From the NCBI GenBank assembly GCA_020848905.1, contig JADLHG010000057.1:62001-126000 (forward strand): a stretch of 64,000 bases of DNA, read 5' to 3'. The stretch comes from Deltaproteobacteria bacterium (GTDB taxonomy: Bacteria; Myxococcota_A; Polyangia; GCA-2747355; JADLHG01). Both the position numbers and the translations under genes were made by a program. The notes beneath the pieces are model-generated. The model was not told the origin of the DNA. It ran no database searches and worked only from the letters and a program-made list of their open reading frames with translations. The stretch's first letter is position 1; each line of letters opens with the position of its first letter. Positions 1 through 7,316 of this stretch are shown here, one piece after another.

Positions 1-847
1 GCGGCGGGGGCTTCAGGGTCCGGAGGTACATCACGACGTCGCGCACCGTGGGCGCCGGGACCTCGGGATCGGGGACCGTGTCCCCGCTCGGTCCGCCGAC
101 CCGAGGGTTGTAGACGTCCACGGGCTCGAAGTCGGTGGTGAGGCCCATGTCGTTCAGGTAGGCGCCGACGGTCTGCTGCAGCAACGTGACCGCGGTGGCC
201 TTGCGTCCGAAGCGAGCGAGGACTCTGCCATCCACCGGGCGCTGACCGTCCAGAGGCTCGATGTACGCGGGTGGCACGACGTAGTTGGGAACGCCCCTGA
301 TGCCATCCCCGTCGCGGTCCTCCGGGTCCGCGTGCGCCAGGATCTCTGCCTCGGGGATCGCCTCGACGAGGCCGATCCCGGCCACCACGGGGCCGCTGCG
401 AGTCGACAGGCCCGTGACCCCCGAGGGGAGTGTCTCGGCTTCGTAGCCCGGCACGGCGCGGTCCTGCAGCTGCGGTCCCCCGAGGTGCCTGAGGTAGTCG
501 AAGCGCGCGGCCGAGAGCGGGTCTCCGCGACCGAAGCGGACGAGGTTCGTCGCGGGGTGGCCCTTTCCGTCGGAGAGATGACAGCTATTGCACGACGGCT
601 GGTTGAAGACGGGCCCGAGGCCGGTCTCTGCCGAGAAGGTCTCGCTGAACGCCTCGTCGCCACGCGAGAAGGAGGCGAGCTGAGTGCCCGTGAGACCCGG
701 GATGGGGCCGTCCAGGCTCTCCCGTTCGTCGGGCGCCTCGGTGAAGAGGGCGCCGCATCCCGCCGCACCGACGAGGAGCAGGCCGAGAAGAGGCCGGGGG
801 GGGCTGCGCAACCCGCGTGAGCTGGTCGTGAGGTGGTGGGTGGACAT
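1..847 (-). CDS. Di-haem oxidoreductase (DUF1111/DHOR) lipoprotein, partial
   Basis: The N-terminal part (about 282 residues) of a di-haem cytochrome-c-peroxidase-like protein; the C-terminus lies beyond the window edge. The start ATG at 847 follows an AGAGG ribosome site and lies 9 nt after the porin stop codon, so it is the third gene of an operon. An export signal is followed by a Cys near residue 30 (GAAGCG), which fits a lipoprotein. The motif FNQPSCNSCH gives one c-type haem site (CxxCH) in the context typical of family PF06537; the second haem site expected in this family would be off the window. In other bacteria this family often sits beside imelysin/iron-uptake genes. The substrate is unknown. 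Confidence 0.82.
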   Translation of the reverse strand, partial: MSTHHLTTSSRGLRSPPRPLLGLLLVGAAGCGALFTEAPDERESLDGPIPGLTGTQLASFSRGDEAFSETFSAETGLGPVFNQPSCNSCHLSDGKGHPATNLVRFGRGDPLSAARFDYLRHLGGPQLQDRAVPGYEAETLPSGVTGLSTRSGPVVAGIGLVEAIPEAEILAHADPEDRDGDGIRGVPNYVVPPAYIEPLDGQRPVDGRVLARFGRKATAVTLLQQTVGAYLNDMGLTTDFEPVDVYNPRVGGPSGDTVPDPEVPAPTVRDVVMYLRTLKPPP

Positions 848-856
848 CGCGAGCCT

Positions 857-2134
857 CTAGAAGTAGGTGGCCAGCCCGCCCAGGACTCCTGCGCCCCGGG
901 AGGGTCGGTGAAACGCATCCATCAACCAGTCGTGGTGGTAGACGAGCCGCAGGGCGGTGGTCGGCGCCGGGCGGAACGAGAGGCCGAGAGTCAGCCGGGT
1001 GACCTCGTCGCCGAGACCCTCGCCCGTGCGGCGGTAGCCGTAGGCCAGGTCCACGAACTCCACGCGGCTCGTCACGGCGAGCGAGGCCTGTTCGAAGCGC
1101 CACAGCCGGCGCTGAAGGACGCGGTAGCTCCCCTCGAGGAAGAAGCCGAGCTGTCGCGTGGCTGCCAGGTCTCGCAGGCTGCCCGGCACGTCCAGGATGG
1201 CGAGCGCGCCTTCGCCTCGCAGCGTGAGCCGCCCTCGCTCGAACTCGGCGTCGGCTGCGAGGACGGTGACCCAGCGCGCGTCGTCCACGGCGCGGCCGTC
1301 CACCCGGAAGCGGTTGTAGACCCCGGTATAGAACGAGAGGGCCACCTCGAGGCCTCCCGGGGGGCTGTAGGCCAGCCGCCCCGTCACCGCGGGGCTGCCG
1401 TTGTTGTCGGCCTCGAAACGCCGGACCATGCGGCCCTCCGAGAGTCGCGTGCCGTCGGCGGCGAGGAGTCCGTCGCCGAGTCCGTTCACGAGATAGAGCT
1501 CGTAGGTGAGGCGGTGCCGACGCCCCGGATAGAAGGCCCCGAAAACACCTCCGCCGACGTCCGACCAGGTGGAGGGAATGATGCGCGTCGAGACGAGCGG
1601 TCGGTCGACCACGTCGTAGCGCGGGGAGTCGTGCGTGATGTTGAAGCGCCCCACCGGCACGAGGAGGATCCCCGCTCGCAGATTGATGGCATGATGGAAG
1701 AGTAAGTCCACGAGCGCCGTCTCGAGCGCGATCTCGCGCGCCCCGTGCTCGAATTCCAGCTCCGAGGTCAGCCGGATGAAGCGCGTGATCGTCGAGGAGA
1801 GGAAGATGTTGAAGCGGCGGGCCTCGAAGGAGAAGCCGTCCGACACCCCCTCCTCGCGTCGGTAGCCGCCCGACAGATCGATGTAGCCACCGACGGCGAC
1901 CGCCGAGCCGACACGGACGAGATAGGGGCGGTCGTAGATCCCGCCGCGCACGAGGGGCTCGGTCTGGCGAGGAGCGGAGGAGCCAGCGTGCGTCTCCGCG
2001 GTGCGAGCCGCCTCGGGGCCGGGCAGGGCGAAGCGCGCCGGATAGGTGGCGGGCGGCGCGCTGTCCCCGCGGGCCGAGGGGGTGGCGGAGACCACGGCGG
2101 CCGCCAGGCTGACGACGAGCGTGACGCGATTCAT
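857..2134 (-). CDS. Porin-like outer-membrane beta-barrel protein
   Basis: A 425-residue exported protein. The start at 2134 is chosen because MNRVTLVVSLAAAVVSATPSA is an obvious signal peptide and the ATG overlaps the Rieske stop codon as ATGA, implying translational coupling. The mature part is rich in alternating amphipathic beta strands and ends in Phe (GGLATYF), the usual beta-barrel C-terminal signature. Segments such as RFNIFLSSTITRFIRLTSE and VDLLFHHAINLRAGILLVP resemble phosphate-selective or general porins. It probably carries a solute, possibly metal, across the outer membrane for the operon, but specificity cannot be read from sequence. Confidence 0.75.
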   Translation of the reverse strand: MNRVTLVVSLAAAVVSATPSARGDSAPPATYPARFALPGPEAARTAETHAGSSAPRQTEPLVRGGIYDRPYLVRVGSAVAVGGYIDLSGGYRREEGVSDGFSFEARRFNIFLSSTITRFIRLTSELEFEHGAREIALETALVDLLFHHAINLRAGILLVPVGRFNITHDSPRYDVVDRPLVSTRIIPSTWSDVGGGVFGAFYPGRRHRLTYELYLVNGLGDGLLAADGTRLSEGRMVRRFEADNNGSPAVTGRLAYSPPGGLEVALSFYTGVYNRFRVDGRAVDDARWVTVLAADAEFERGRLTLRGEGALAILDVPGSLRDLAATRQLGFFLEGSYRVLQRRLWRFEQASLAVTSRVEFVDLAYGYRRTGEGLGDEVTRLTLGLSFRPAPTTALRLVYHHDWLMDAFHRPSRGAGVLGGLATYF

Positions 2135-2628
2135 GAGCCCACCGTGATCCAGAGGCCATTCGCGTCGGTCTGCGCTGGCAACCTGCGCAGGGGCGCCTCG
2201 GCCGGGCCTCGACGCACGGCCCCGCTCGCGTCGAACTGCGAGCCGTGACAGGGGCAGTCGAACCCCTCGGGGACGGAGTCGAGGGCGCAGCCTCGATGGC
2301 TGCACGAGAGGAGCAGCGCGCTCAGGCCACCACCCTCCAGGCGTCTCACGCCGATGGCGGGCCCGAGGCCCTCGGCGTGGACCACGAGGAGGTCGTCGGC
2401 GTGGCGCAGTCGGGCGAGCTCCTCGGTGGGGATGCGGATGCGGCGCCCGTCTCGCCGCGCGCGATAGGTGAGGGGAGTGAAGCATCCCGTGAGTGTTTCC
2501 GCGCCGCCGAGGCAGAGTCCCGCGGCTGCCCAGCCCCCGAGGCCGGCGAGTGCGCGCCGGCGTGTCAGTCCGGGAGGGGCCTCGCGCTCGGTAAAAAATT
2601 TAGGTGGACCGAAATATTTATCACGCAT
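2131..2628 (-). CDS. Rieske [2Fe-2S] protein with twin-arginine signal
   Basis: A 165-residue exported Rieske protein. Residues 23-25 are RRR followed by a hydrophobic stretch, a Tat-type signal, and LTGC at 46-49 fits a lipobox, so it may be a Tat-exported lipoprotein. The cluster ligands are C109-x-H111 and C125-x-x-H128, with C114 and C127 forming the usual disulphide. Start: the longest open frame begins with a TTG that is itself part of a TTGACA -35 box; the transcript should begin near 2629, so ATG 2628 is preferred (ATG 2634 is an alternative). No quinol oxidase partner is visible. As first gene of the Rieske-porin-DHOR operon it probably passes electrons in a periplasmic redox step. 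Confidence 0.85.
   Translation of the reverse strand: MRDKYFGPPKFFTEREAPPGLTRRRALAGLGGWAAAGLCLGGAETLTGCFTPLTYRARRDGRRIRIPTEELARLRHADDLLVVHAEGLGPAIGVRRLEGGGLSALLLSCSHRGCALDSVPEGFDCPCHGSQFDASGAVRRGPAEAPLRRLPAQTDANGLWITVGS
2598..2615. promoter_or_regulatory. Candidate DtxR/MntR-family operator palindrome
   Basis: An 18-bp inverted repeat: arms ATTT, GGT and their exact complements ACC, AAAT match, with mismatches only at two symmetric positions and the centre (ATTTAGGTGGACCGAAAT). It resembles the TTTAGGT..ACCTAAA boxes known for DtxR/SirR-type repressors. It lies about 14-31 nt downstream of the predicted start point of the Rieske operon, inside the first codons, and faces the divergent DtxR-family gene. 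A roadblock or promoter-occlusion role is inferred. Confidence 0.5.
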
Positions 2629-2635
2629 GACCATA

Positions 2636-2664
2636 ACTATTGTTCCGTTGAGGTGAGATGTCAA
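2636..2664 (-). promoter_or_regulatory. Sigma70-type promoter of the Rieske-porin-DHOR operon
   Basis: On the minus strand a perfect TTGACA (2664-2659) is followed after 17 bp by AATAGT (2641-2636). The predicted start point is about 2629, so the message would begin at or next to the ATG at 2628. Confidence 0.55.
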
Positions 2665-2686
2665 CGCCTGGCTGACCCCGCCGTCG

Positions 2687-2714
2687 TTGTAATCCTCCGG
2701 CGTTTGCGTAGACT
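2687..2714 (+). promoter_or_regulatory. Possible promoter of the DtxR-family gene
   Basis: TTGTAA (2687-2692), 16 bp, TAGACT (2709-2714). The -10 ends 9 bp before the ATG at 2724 and there is no ribosome-binding site, so the message would be nearly leaderless. The match to consensus is moderate. Confidence 0.35.
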
Positions 2715-2723
2715 CGCCGGACC

Positions 2724-3515
2724 ATGGGCGAGCTCGCAGCCGAGGTGTCGGAGAACTACCTGAAGTGCATCTACCAGCTGTCGCTCGACAGCTCCCCGGT
2801 GAAGACCTCGCGTCTGGCCGAGGCGCTCGACCTCAGTCCGGCCGCTGTGACCGAGATGCTCAAGCGGCTCGAGGAACAGAAGCACGTGACCTACCGTCCG
2901 TACCGCGGTGTGGCTCTCACGCGGCGGGGACGCGAGCGGGCGCTCCTCGTCTTGCGGCGGCACCGGCTGTGGGAGGTCTTTCTCTACCGGGTGCTGGGAA
3001 TGCCCTGGCCCGAGGTGCACGAGCATGCCGAGCGGCTCGAGCACGCCACGGACGACCTCCTCGCCAATTTCCTCGACGAATACCTTGGACGGCCGAGCAT
3101 GGATCCGCACGGGCACCCTATCCCCGGCCGAGACGCCTCGATCGCCGAGGTGGAGCGGCTCCGGCTCACGAGCCTTCCGGCGGGGAGCCGGGCCTCGGTG
3201 GTTCAGTGTTCGAACGAGGACCCGGCGCTGCTCGCGTACCTGAAGGGCCTCGGCCTCGTCCCGGGCGCGCGGCTGGCCGTGGTTGCGCACGCGCCCTTCG
3301 CAGGCCCCCTCACGCTGGAGGTGGAGGGTCGGAGCTGCGTGTTGGGACTCGAAGCGGCGCGCACGTTGATCGTGCAGCGCATCGACGAGGCGTGGCAGGT
3401 GGAGGCACCCACGGGGGCCGCGGTCGGGAAGGTGCCGTCGAAGTCGCGGTCGAAGGGACCGGCGAGAGCTAGCCGGGTTCCGGCCCGCAAGAAGCGGCGA
3501 GCGCGGCCCCGTTGA
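2724..3515 (+). CDS. DtxR/MntR-family metal-dependent repressor
   Basis: A 263-residue regulator: winged helix about 5-65, dimerisation/metal domain about 66-140, FeoA/SH3-like domain about 165-235, and a Lys/Arg-rich tail (240-263). Aligned with DtxR by eye, H80, E84, H99, E106 and H107 are kept, E103 replaces DtxR Cys102 (Glu is found there in MntR), and N11 stands where DtxR has Met10 and MntR Asp8. The set is therefore intermediate between the Fe and Mn sensors. It is divergent from the Rieske-porin-DHOR operon, whose start region holds a matching palindrome, so it is the likely local regulator. Its last 47 bp overlap the convergent dehydrogenase gene. Confidence 0.87.
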   Translation: MGELAAEVSENYLKCIYQLSLDSSPVKTSRLAEALDLSPAAVTEMLKRLEEQKHVTYRPYRGVALTRRGRERALLVLRRHRLWEVFLYRVLGMPWPEVHEHAERLEHATDDLLANFLDEYLGRPSMDPHGHPIPGRDASIAEVERLRLTSLPAGSRASVVQCSNEDPALLAYLKGLGLVPGARLAVVAHAPFAGPLTLEVEGRSCVLGLEAARTLIVQRIDEAWQVEAPTGAAVGKVPSKSRSKGPARASRVPARKKRRARPR

Positions 3516-4464
3516 CGGCGGCGGGGGGCACCCGTCCCTCGAGAACCGCGCGCACGTTCGCTGCGGCGAGCTCGGCCATGCGGCGCCGTGTCTCGAAGGT
3601 CGCGCTGCCAAGGTGCGGCAGCAGGACGACGTTGGGTAGGTCCGCCAGGCCGCCGGCTAGCGCGGGCTCTCTTTCGTAGACGTCCAGGGCCGCACCGGCG
3701 AGTTCTCCCGCCGCGAGGGCGCGTGCGAGCGCGACCTCGTCCACCACGGGTCCCCGTCCCGTGTTGATGAGGTAAGCGGTTCGTTTCATTCGTCCCAGGG
3801 CGCGGGCATCGAGCAGATGCCGGGTCTCGGGCGTCAGCGGCGCGTGGATCGAGAGGATGTCCGACCGTGAGAGGAGCTCCTCGAAGGGGGCGGCGTGGGC
3901 GAACGTGCCGCCGAGATCGAACGAGGACGGTAGGCTCGGACGCTCCGCGTAGAGGACCGTGAGCCCGAAGCCGGCCGCACGGCGCGCGACCGCCTGGCCG
4001 ATGGCTCCGAAGCCGAGGATGCCGAGAACCTTTCCAGAGAGCTCGGTACCGAGGAGCAGCGTCGGCCCCCAGCCGACGAATTGCCCTGACCGCACGAGTC
4101 GATCTCCCTCGACCACGCGTCGGGTGACGGCCAGCAGCGCGGCCCAGGTCAGGTCGGCCGTGGCCTCGGTCAGCACCCCCGGGGTGTTGCAGACCCAGAT
4201 CCCCCGGCGCGTGGCCGCGGCGACGTCGATGTTGTCGTAGCCGACGGCATAGTTGGCGACGACTCTCAGGCGGTGAGCGGCGGCGAGCACGTCGTCGGTC
4301 ACCGGCACGGTCAGGAGGCAGATGAGCGCGTCCACCTCCTGTAGCGCGCGGCCGAGGGCCTCGGTCGTGGCGATGCCGGGTGCGACGAGAAGCTCGCAGC
4401 GTGGCTCGAGCGAACTCAACCCCCCTTCGACCAGGGGGTGAGTCACGAGAACCCTCGGCTTCAC
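3469..4464 (-). CDS. D-isomer-specific 2-hydroxyacid dehydrogenase
   Basis: A 331-residue NAD(P)-dependent dehydrogenase of the glyoxylate/hydroxypyruvate reductase type. The cofactor loop is GILGFGAIGQAVARR; the catalytic Arg lies in NTGRGPVVDE, the Glu in YEREP and the His in LLPHLGS. The substrate-binding loop NYAVGYDNID is intact and the length is normal. It starts with GTG at 4464. The gene stands alone, convergent with and overlapping the 3' end of the DtxR-family gene. Glyoxylate or hydroxypyruvate is the likely substrate by family, not proven. Confidence 0.88.
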   Translation of the reverse strand: MKPRVLVTHPLVEGGLSSLEPRCELLVAPGIATTEALGRALQEVDALICLLTVPVTDDVLAAAHRLRVVANYAVGYDNIDVAAATRRGIWVCNTPGVLTEATADLTWAALLAVTRRVVEGDRLVRSGQFVGWGPTLLLGTELSGKVLGILGFGAIGQAVARRAAGFGLTVLYAERPSLPSSFDLGGTFAHAAPFEELLSRSDILSIHAPLTPETRHLLDARALGRMKRTAYLINTGRGPVVDEVALARALAAGELAGAALDVYEREPALAGGLADLPNVVLLPHLGSATFETRRRMAELAAANVRAVLEGRVPPAAVNGAALAASCGPEPG

Positions 4465-4504
4465 GGGGTCGGGACGAGCGGAGGGACGGGCGTGGAGGGA
4501 GTCG

Positions 4505-4951
4505 CTAGCTTTCCTGCCCGATCTTTGTCGCTGCGAACGCTCCGAAGGCGTAGAAGAGGATCTTTATCAACCCTCCTACGTTGAACGCGAGCATGGCGAA
4601 GAAGATCACCTCGCCTATGATGCCCAGCGCCGGGGCGATGATGCCGAACATCTTCCCCTTGTTCACGAAGCACATGATGCCCGCCACGATGCACAGGATC
4701 CCGGAGAGCAGGATCACCACGCCCGCGACCATCAGGCCCGTGCCAGCGGAGGAGGCCTGCTTCAGGTTCTCCATCGCTTGTTTGGCGGCCGGATCGTTCA
4801 TCTTCGCACCGGCCTTTTCCGCGGCCTTCGCCAGCTCGCCGGTCATCTTCGACGCGCCGCTGACCAGCCCACCTCCGGCGACCGAGCACCCACCGCCGAT
4901 CAGGCTCCAGATACCGACGAGCAACAGGACCACTCCACCCGCGATGCGCAT
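4505..4951 (-). CDS. Small multi-span membrane protein, function unknown
   Basis: 148 residues with a strong AAGGAGG ribosome site 6-7 nt before the ATG. Hydrophobic segments lie at about 4-28, 72-94 and 101-140, with an amphipathic, Lys/Ala-rich stretch (33-65) between the first and second. I do not recognise a family. The start MRIAGGVVLLLVGIWSLIGGG resembles that of the divergent neighbour at 5295 (MRIVAGIFLLVSALLSLVIGGG), and both have the same helix-loop-helices layout, so the pair may be distant paralogues. Confidence 0.65.
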   Translation of the reverse strand: MRIAGGVVLLLVGIWSLIGGGCSVAGGGLVSGASKMTGELAKAAEKAGAKMNDPAAKQAMENLKQASSAGTGLMVAGVVILLSGILCIVAGIMCFVNKGKMFGIIAPALGIIGEVIFFAMLAFNVGGLIKILFYAFGAFAATKIGQES

Positions 4952-5294
4952 TCAATCCTCCTTACAGTTGAGTTGGTACCGCAGGCCCTCGAGAGGCCGA
5001 GGGGGTACGCGAGAAACGTTCGATGCGTTGGACGACGGCTTCCGAGGTTAGACGAGAGCCTGCACGTGGGCAACATAATTGTGAGCTGCGGCACACGGCT
5101 GTCACCGTCGATGATACGGGAGTCACGCGCTTCCCTTCCTGTACTGCGTGTCGCGCGCGCGACGCTCGCGGGCGGGCCGCCCTCGCTGGTCAGACCGGGC
5201 GCGCCTTGACCCCTCCCTTTCCGTATGGGAGCTTCGATGCGGCGTCCGAATGATGCGGACGGGTGCATCGGGACGACGACAGGGGCCGAACACC
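4952..5294. other. Divergent intergenic region (343 bp)
   Basis: It separates two divergent small membrane-protein genes. On the minus strand GTGACA (5105-5100), 16 bp, CACAAT (5083-5078) is a weak promoter candidate for the gene starting at 4951. Nothing comparable is clear for the plus-strand gene. No tRNA, repeat or convincing small ORF is seen. Confidence 0.4.
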
Positions 5295-5744
5295 ATGCGC
5301 ATCGTGGCAGGGATCTTCTTACTCGTCTCGGCCTTGCTCTCCCTGGTCATTGGGGGCGGCCTCGCTCTCAGCTCGCGGTACGAGAAGTTCCAGGCCCAGA
5401 TCAGGGCGGAGGACCTTTCCACGGTAAGCGAGGATCTCGTCAGCCCCGAGGAGCTCGCGAAGCTCAAGCAGCGCGGCAAGGTGCAGACCCGCGGCGCGGG
5501 GCTCCGTCCGCTGGCGATCGGCGTGGGCGTGGGGGCGACAGGGCTGCTCGACCTGGTAGCGGGGATCCTGCTCCTGCTACGGCGCGGGCGGCGTTTCGTG
5601 ATCGCGGTCGTCGTCGTGTCGCTGCTCGCCGTTGGCGTGGCCCTCGCGCTAGAGGGGTACCTCTTCCTCGGGGGCATCTCGCTCGGCCTGCTCACCGTGG
5701 CAGGCGCCGCGGCGCTGCGGGCGCCTTCGGCCCGACCAGTCTGA
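5295..5744 (+). CDS. Small membrane protein, function unknown
   Basis: 149 residues. The frame is open further upstream but the ATG at 5295 gives a clean N-terminal membrane helix (MRIVAGIFLLVSALLSLVIGGG). It has a charged loop (30-70) and three further hydrophobic stretches, about 70-90, 95-110 and 112-135. No catalytic motif is seen. It is divergent from a similar-looking protein at 4505-4951. No good ribosome site precedes the chosen start, so the start is uncertain. Confidence 0.55.
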   Translation: MRIVAGIFLLVSALLSLVIGGGLALSSRYEKFQAQIRAEDLSTVSEDLVSPEELAKLKQRGKVQTRGAGLRPLAIGVGVGATGLLDLVAGILLLLRRGRRFVIAVVVVSLLAVGVALALEGYLFLGGISLGLLTVAGAAALRAPSARPV

Positions 5745-5790
5745 TCTCCAGGGGCTCGTCGCCCGGATTTCCACCGGAGGTACCAGTCAC

Positions 5791-7260
5791 ATGCCGCGAT
5801 GGCCAAGAGATGCGGCGTTCGTGCTTGCGCTGCTGGTCGTCCCCGCCGGGTGCCGAGAGCGCGCTGCTCGGGGACCCGAAGCGCAATCGACCAAGGTGGC
5901 GGCGTCGCACGATGCGGCGGCGTTCCGTGCCCCTCCGCCCGGGCCTGCCATCTTCGCTCGCCCCGCCTTTGCCCAGGTTCGCACCGGTCCTACGGAGGTC
6001 TCGCTCTCCGACGTGGCCGAGCGGGCGGTCAAGAGCGTGGTGAACATTTCGACGACGCGCGACGCCGACGCCGCGCTCCCCCGCGCCGACGACTCACCCT
6101 TCGGATTACCACCGGGACGGCGGGCCCAGAGCCTTGGGTCGGGGGTCATCGTGAGCGCCGACGGGCTGGTGCTGACGAACCATCACGTGGTGGCCAAGTC
6201 GTCGGAGATTCGCGTGACTCTCGCGGACGGCCGCGAGCTCAGGGCGGCGCTGGTCGGCTCCGATCCGAAGAGCGATGTGGCGGTGCTTCGCCTTCAGCAG
6301 CCGTTCGCCAACGTTACGCCCATCGCGCTGGGAGACTCCTCCAGGCTCAGGCTGGCCGAGGTGGTGCTCGCGATCGGTAACCCGTTCGGCGTGGGGCAGA
6401 CGGTCACGCTCGGGATCGTGTCCGCCACGGGCCGTGCCGACATGGGCATTGTGGACTACGAGGACTTCATTCAGACCGATGCCGCCATCAACCCCGGGAA
6501 CAGCGGCGGGGCGCTGGTGAACCTCCGGGGCGAGCTCGTGGGGATCAACACGGCGATTCTCTCGCGCAGCGGAGGGAGCCAAGGGATCGGCTTCGCGATC
6601 CCCACGGGGATGGTGCGACCGATCATGGAGAGCCTGCTCAAGCACGGACGCGTCATTCGTGGCTGGGTGGGAATCGCGATCCAGCCGCTGACGCCCGAGC
6701 TGGCCAAGGCGCTCCGGCTCACCGTGGAGCGCGGTGTGGTCGTAGCGGACGTGCAGGCGGGCAGCCCCGCGGCCAAGGCGGGCCTCCGCCGGGGAGACGT
6801 CGTGACGGCCATCGACGGTCAGCCCACGAGCTCGGTAGCGAAGCTGCGAAACCGTATCGCGACCGGGCAACCCGGTCGTCGCGTGAGCCTCTCCGTGGCG
6901 CGCGGGGCGGAGGTCTTCACGGTGGCCGTAGAGCTGGCGACCCTGCCGAGCGACCGCATCGCGCGCCTCGACAAGACGCAGGGGGCGCTCGGTGGACTGA
7001 CACTGCAGACGGTCACGGACGAGGTGCGGCAGAAGCTGGGGTTGCCGCCCAACGTGGAGGGCGTGCTCGTGACGGCGGTCGAGCCGCGCAGCGCCTCCGC
7101 CGCAGCGGGGTTTCAGGTGGGGGATGTGATCCTCGAGCTGAATCGCCGGTCGGTCGCGAACGCCCTGCAGTTCTCCCTGCTCTATCGACAGACGCGCGGG
7201 AAGGTCCTGCTGCTCGTCTACCGCGACGGGAGCACGCTCTACCTGATGCTCGAGAAATAG
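5791..7260 (+). CDS. degP: DegP/HtrA-family periplasmic serine protease, lipoprotein
   Basis: 489 residues. A signal peptide ends in LLVVPAGC, a lipobox, so the protease is probably membrane-tethered, unlike classical DegP. The trypsin-like domain has His in LTNHHVVAKS, Asp in DPKSDVAVLRL and Ser in GNSGGALVN. Two PDZ domains follow (about 285-370 and 390-485; GVVVADVQAGSPAAKAGLRRGD marks the first). The GGAGG site 10 nt before the ATG supports the start. Role by family: quality control of envelope proteins. It is convergent with the kinase gene that follows. Confidence 0.93.
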   Translation: MPRWPRDAAFVLALLVVPAGCRERAARGPEAQSTKVAASHDAAAFRAPPPGPAIFARPAFAQVRTGPTEVSLSDVAERAVKSVVNISTTRDADAALPRADDSPFGLPPGRRAQSLGSGVIVSADGLVLTNHHVVAKSSEIRVTLADGRELRAALVGSDPKSDVAVLRLQQPFANVTPIALGDSSRLRLAEVVLAIGNPFGVGQTVTLGIVSATGRADMGIVDYEDFIQTDAAINPGNSGGALVNLRGELVGINTAILSRSGGSQGIGFAIPTGMVRPIMESLLKHGRVIRGWVGIAIQPLTPELAKALRLTVERGVVVADVQAGSPAAKAGLRRGDVVTAIDGQPTSSVAKLRNRIATGQPGRRVSLSVARGAEVFTVAVELATLPSDRIARLDKTQGALGGLTLQTVTDEVRQKLGLPPNVEGVLVTAVEPRSASAAAGFQVGDVILELNRRSVANALQFSLLYRQTRGKVLLLVYRDGSTLYLMLEK

Positions 7261-7316
7261 CGCGCGTAGGGGACGAACGGGTCGGTCTTTCCTCGACCGG
7301 GCGTGGATGCGTCCGC

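Noticed and set aside
7275-7305. GGTCG/CGACC stem between degP and the kinase as a bidirectional terminator
   Set aside because: Only five base pairs with a nine-base loop and no T-run on either side.
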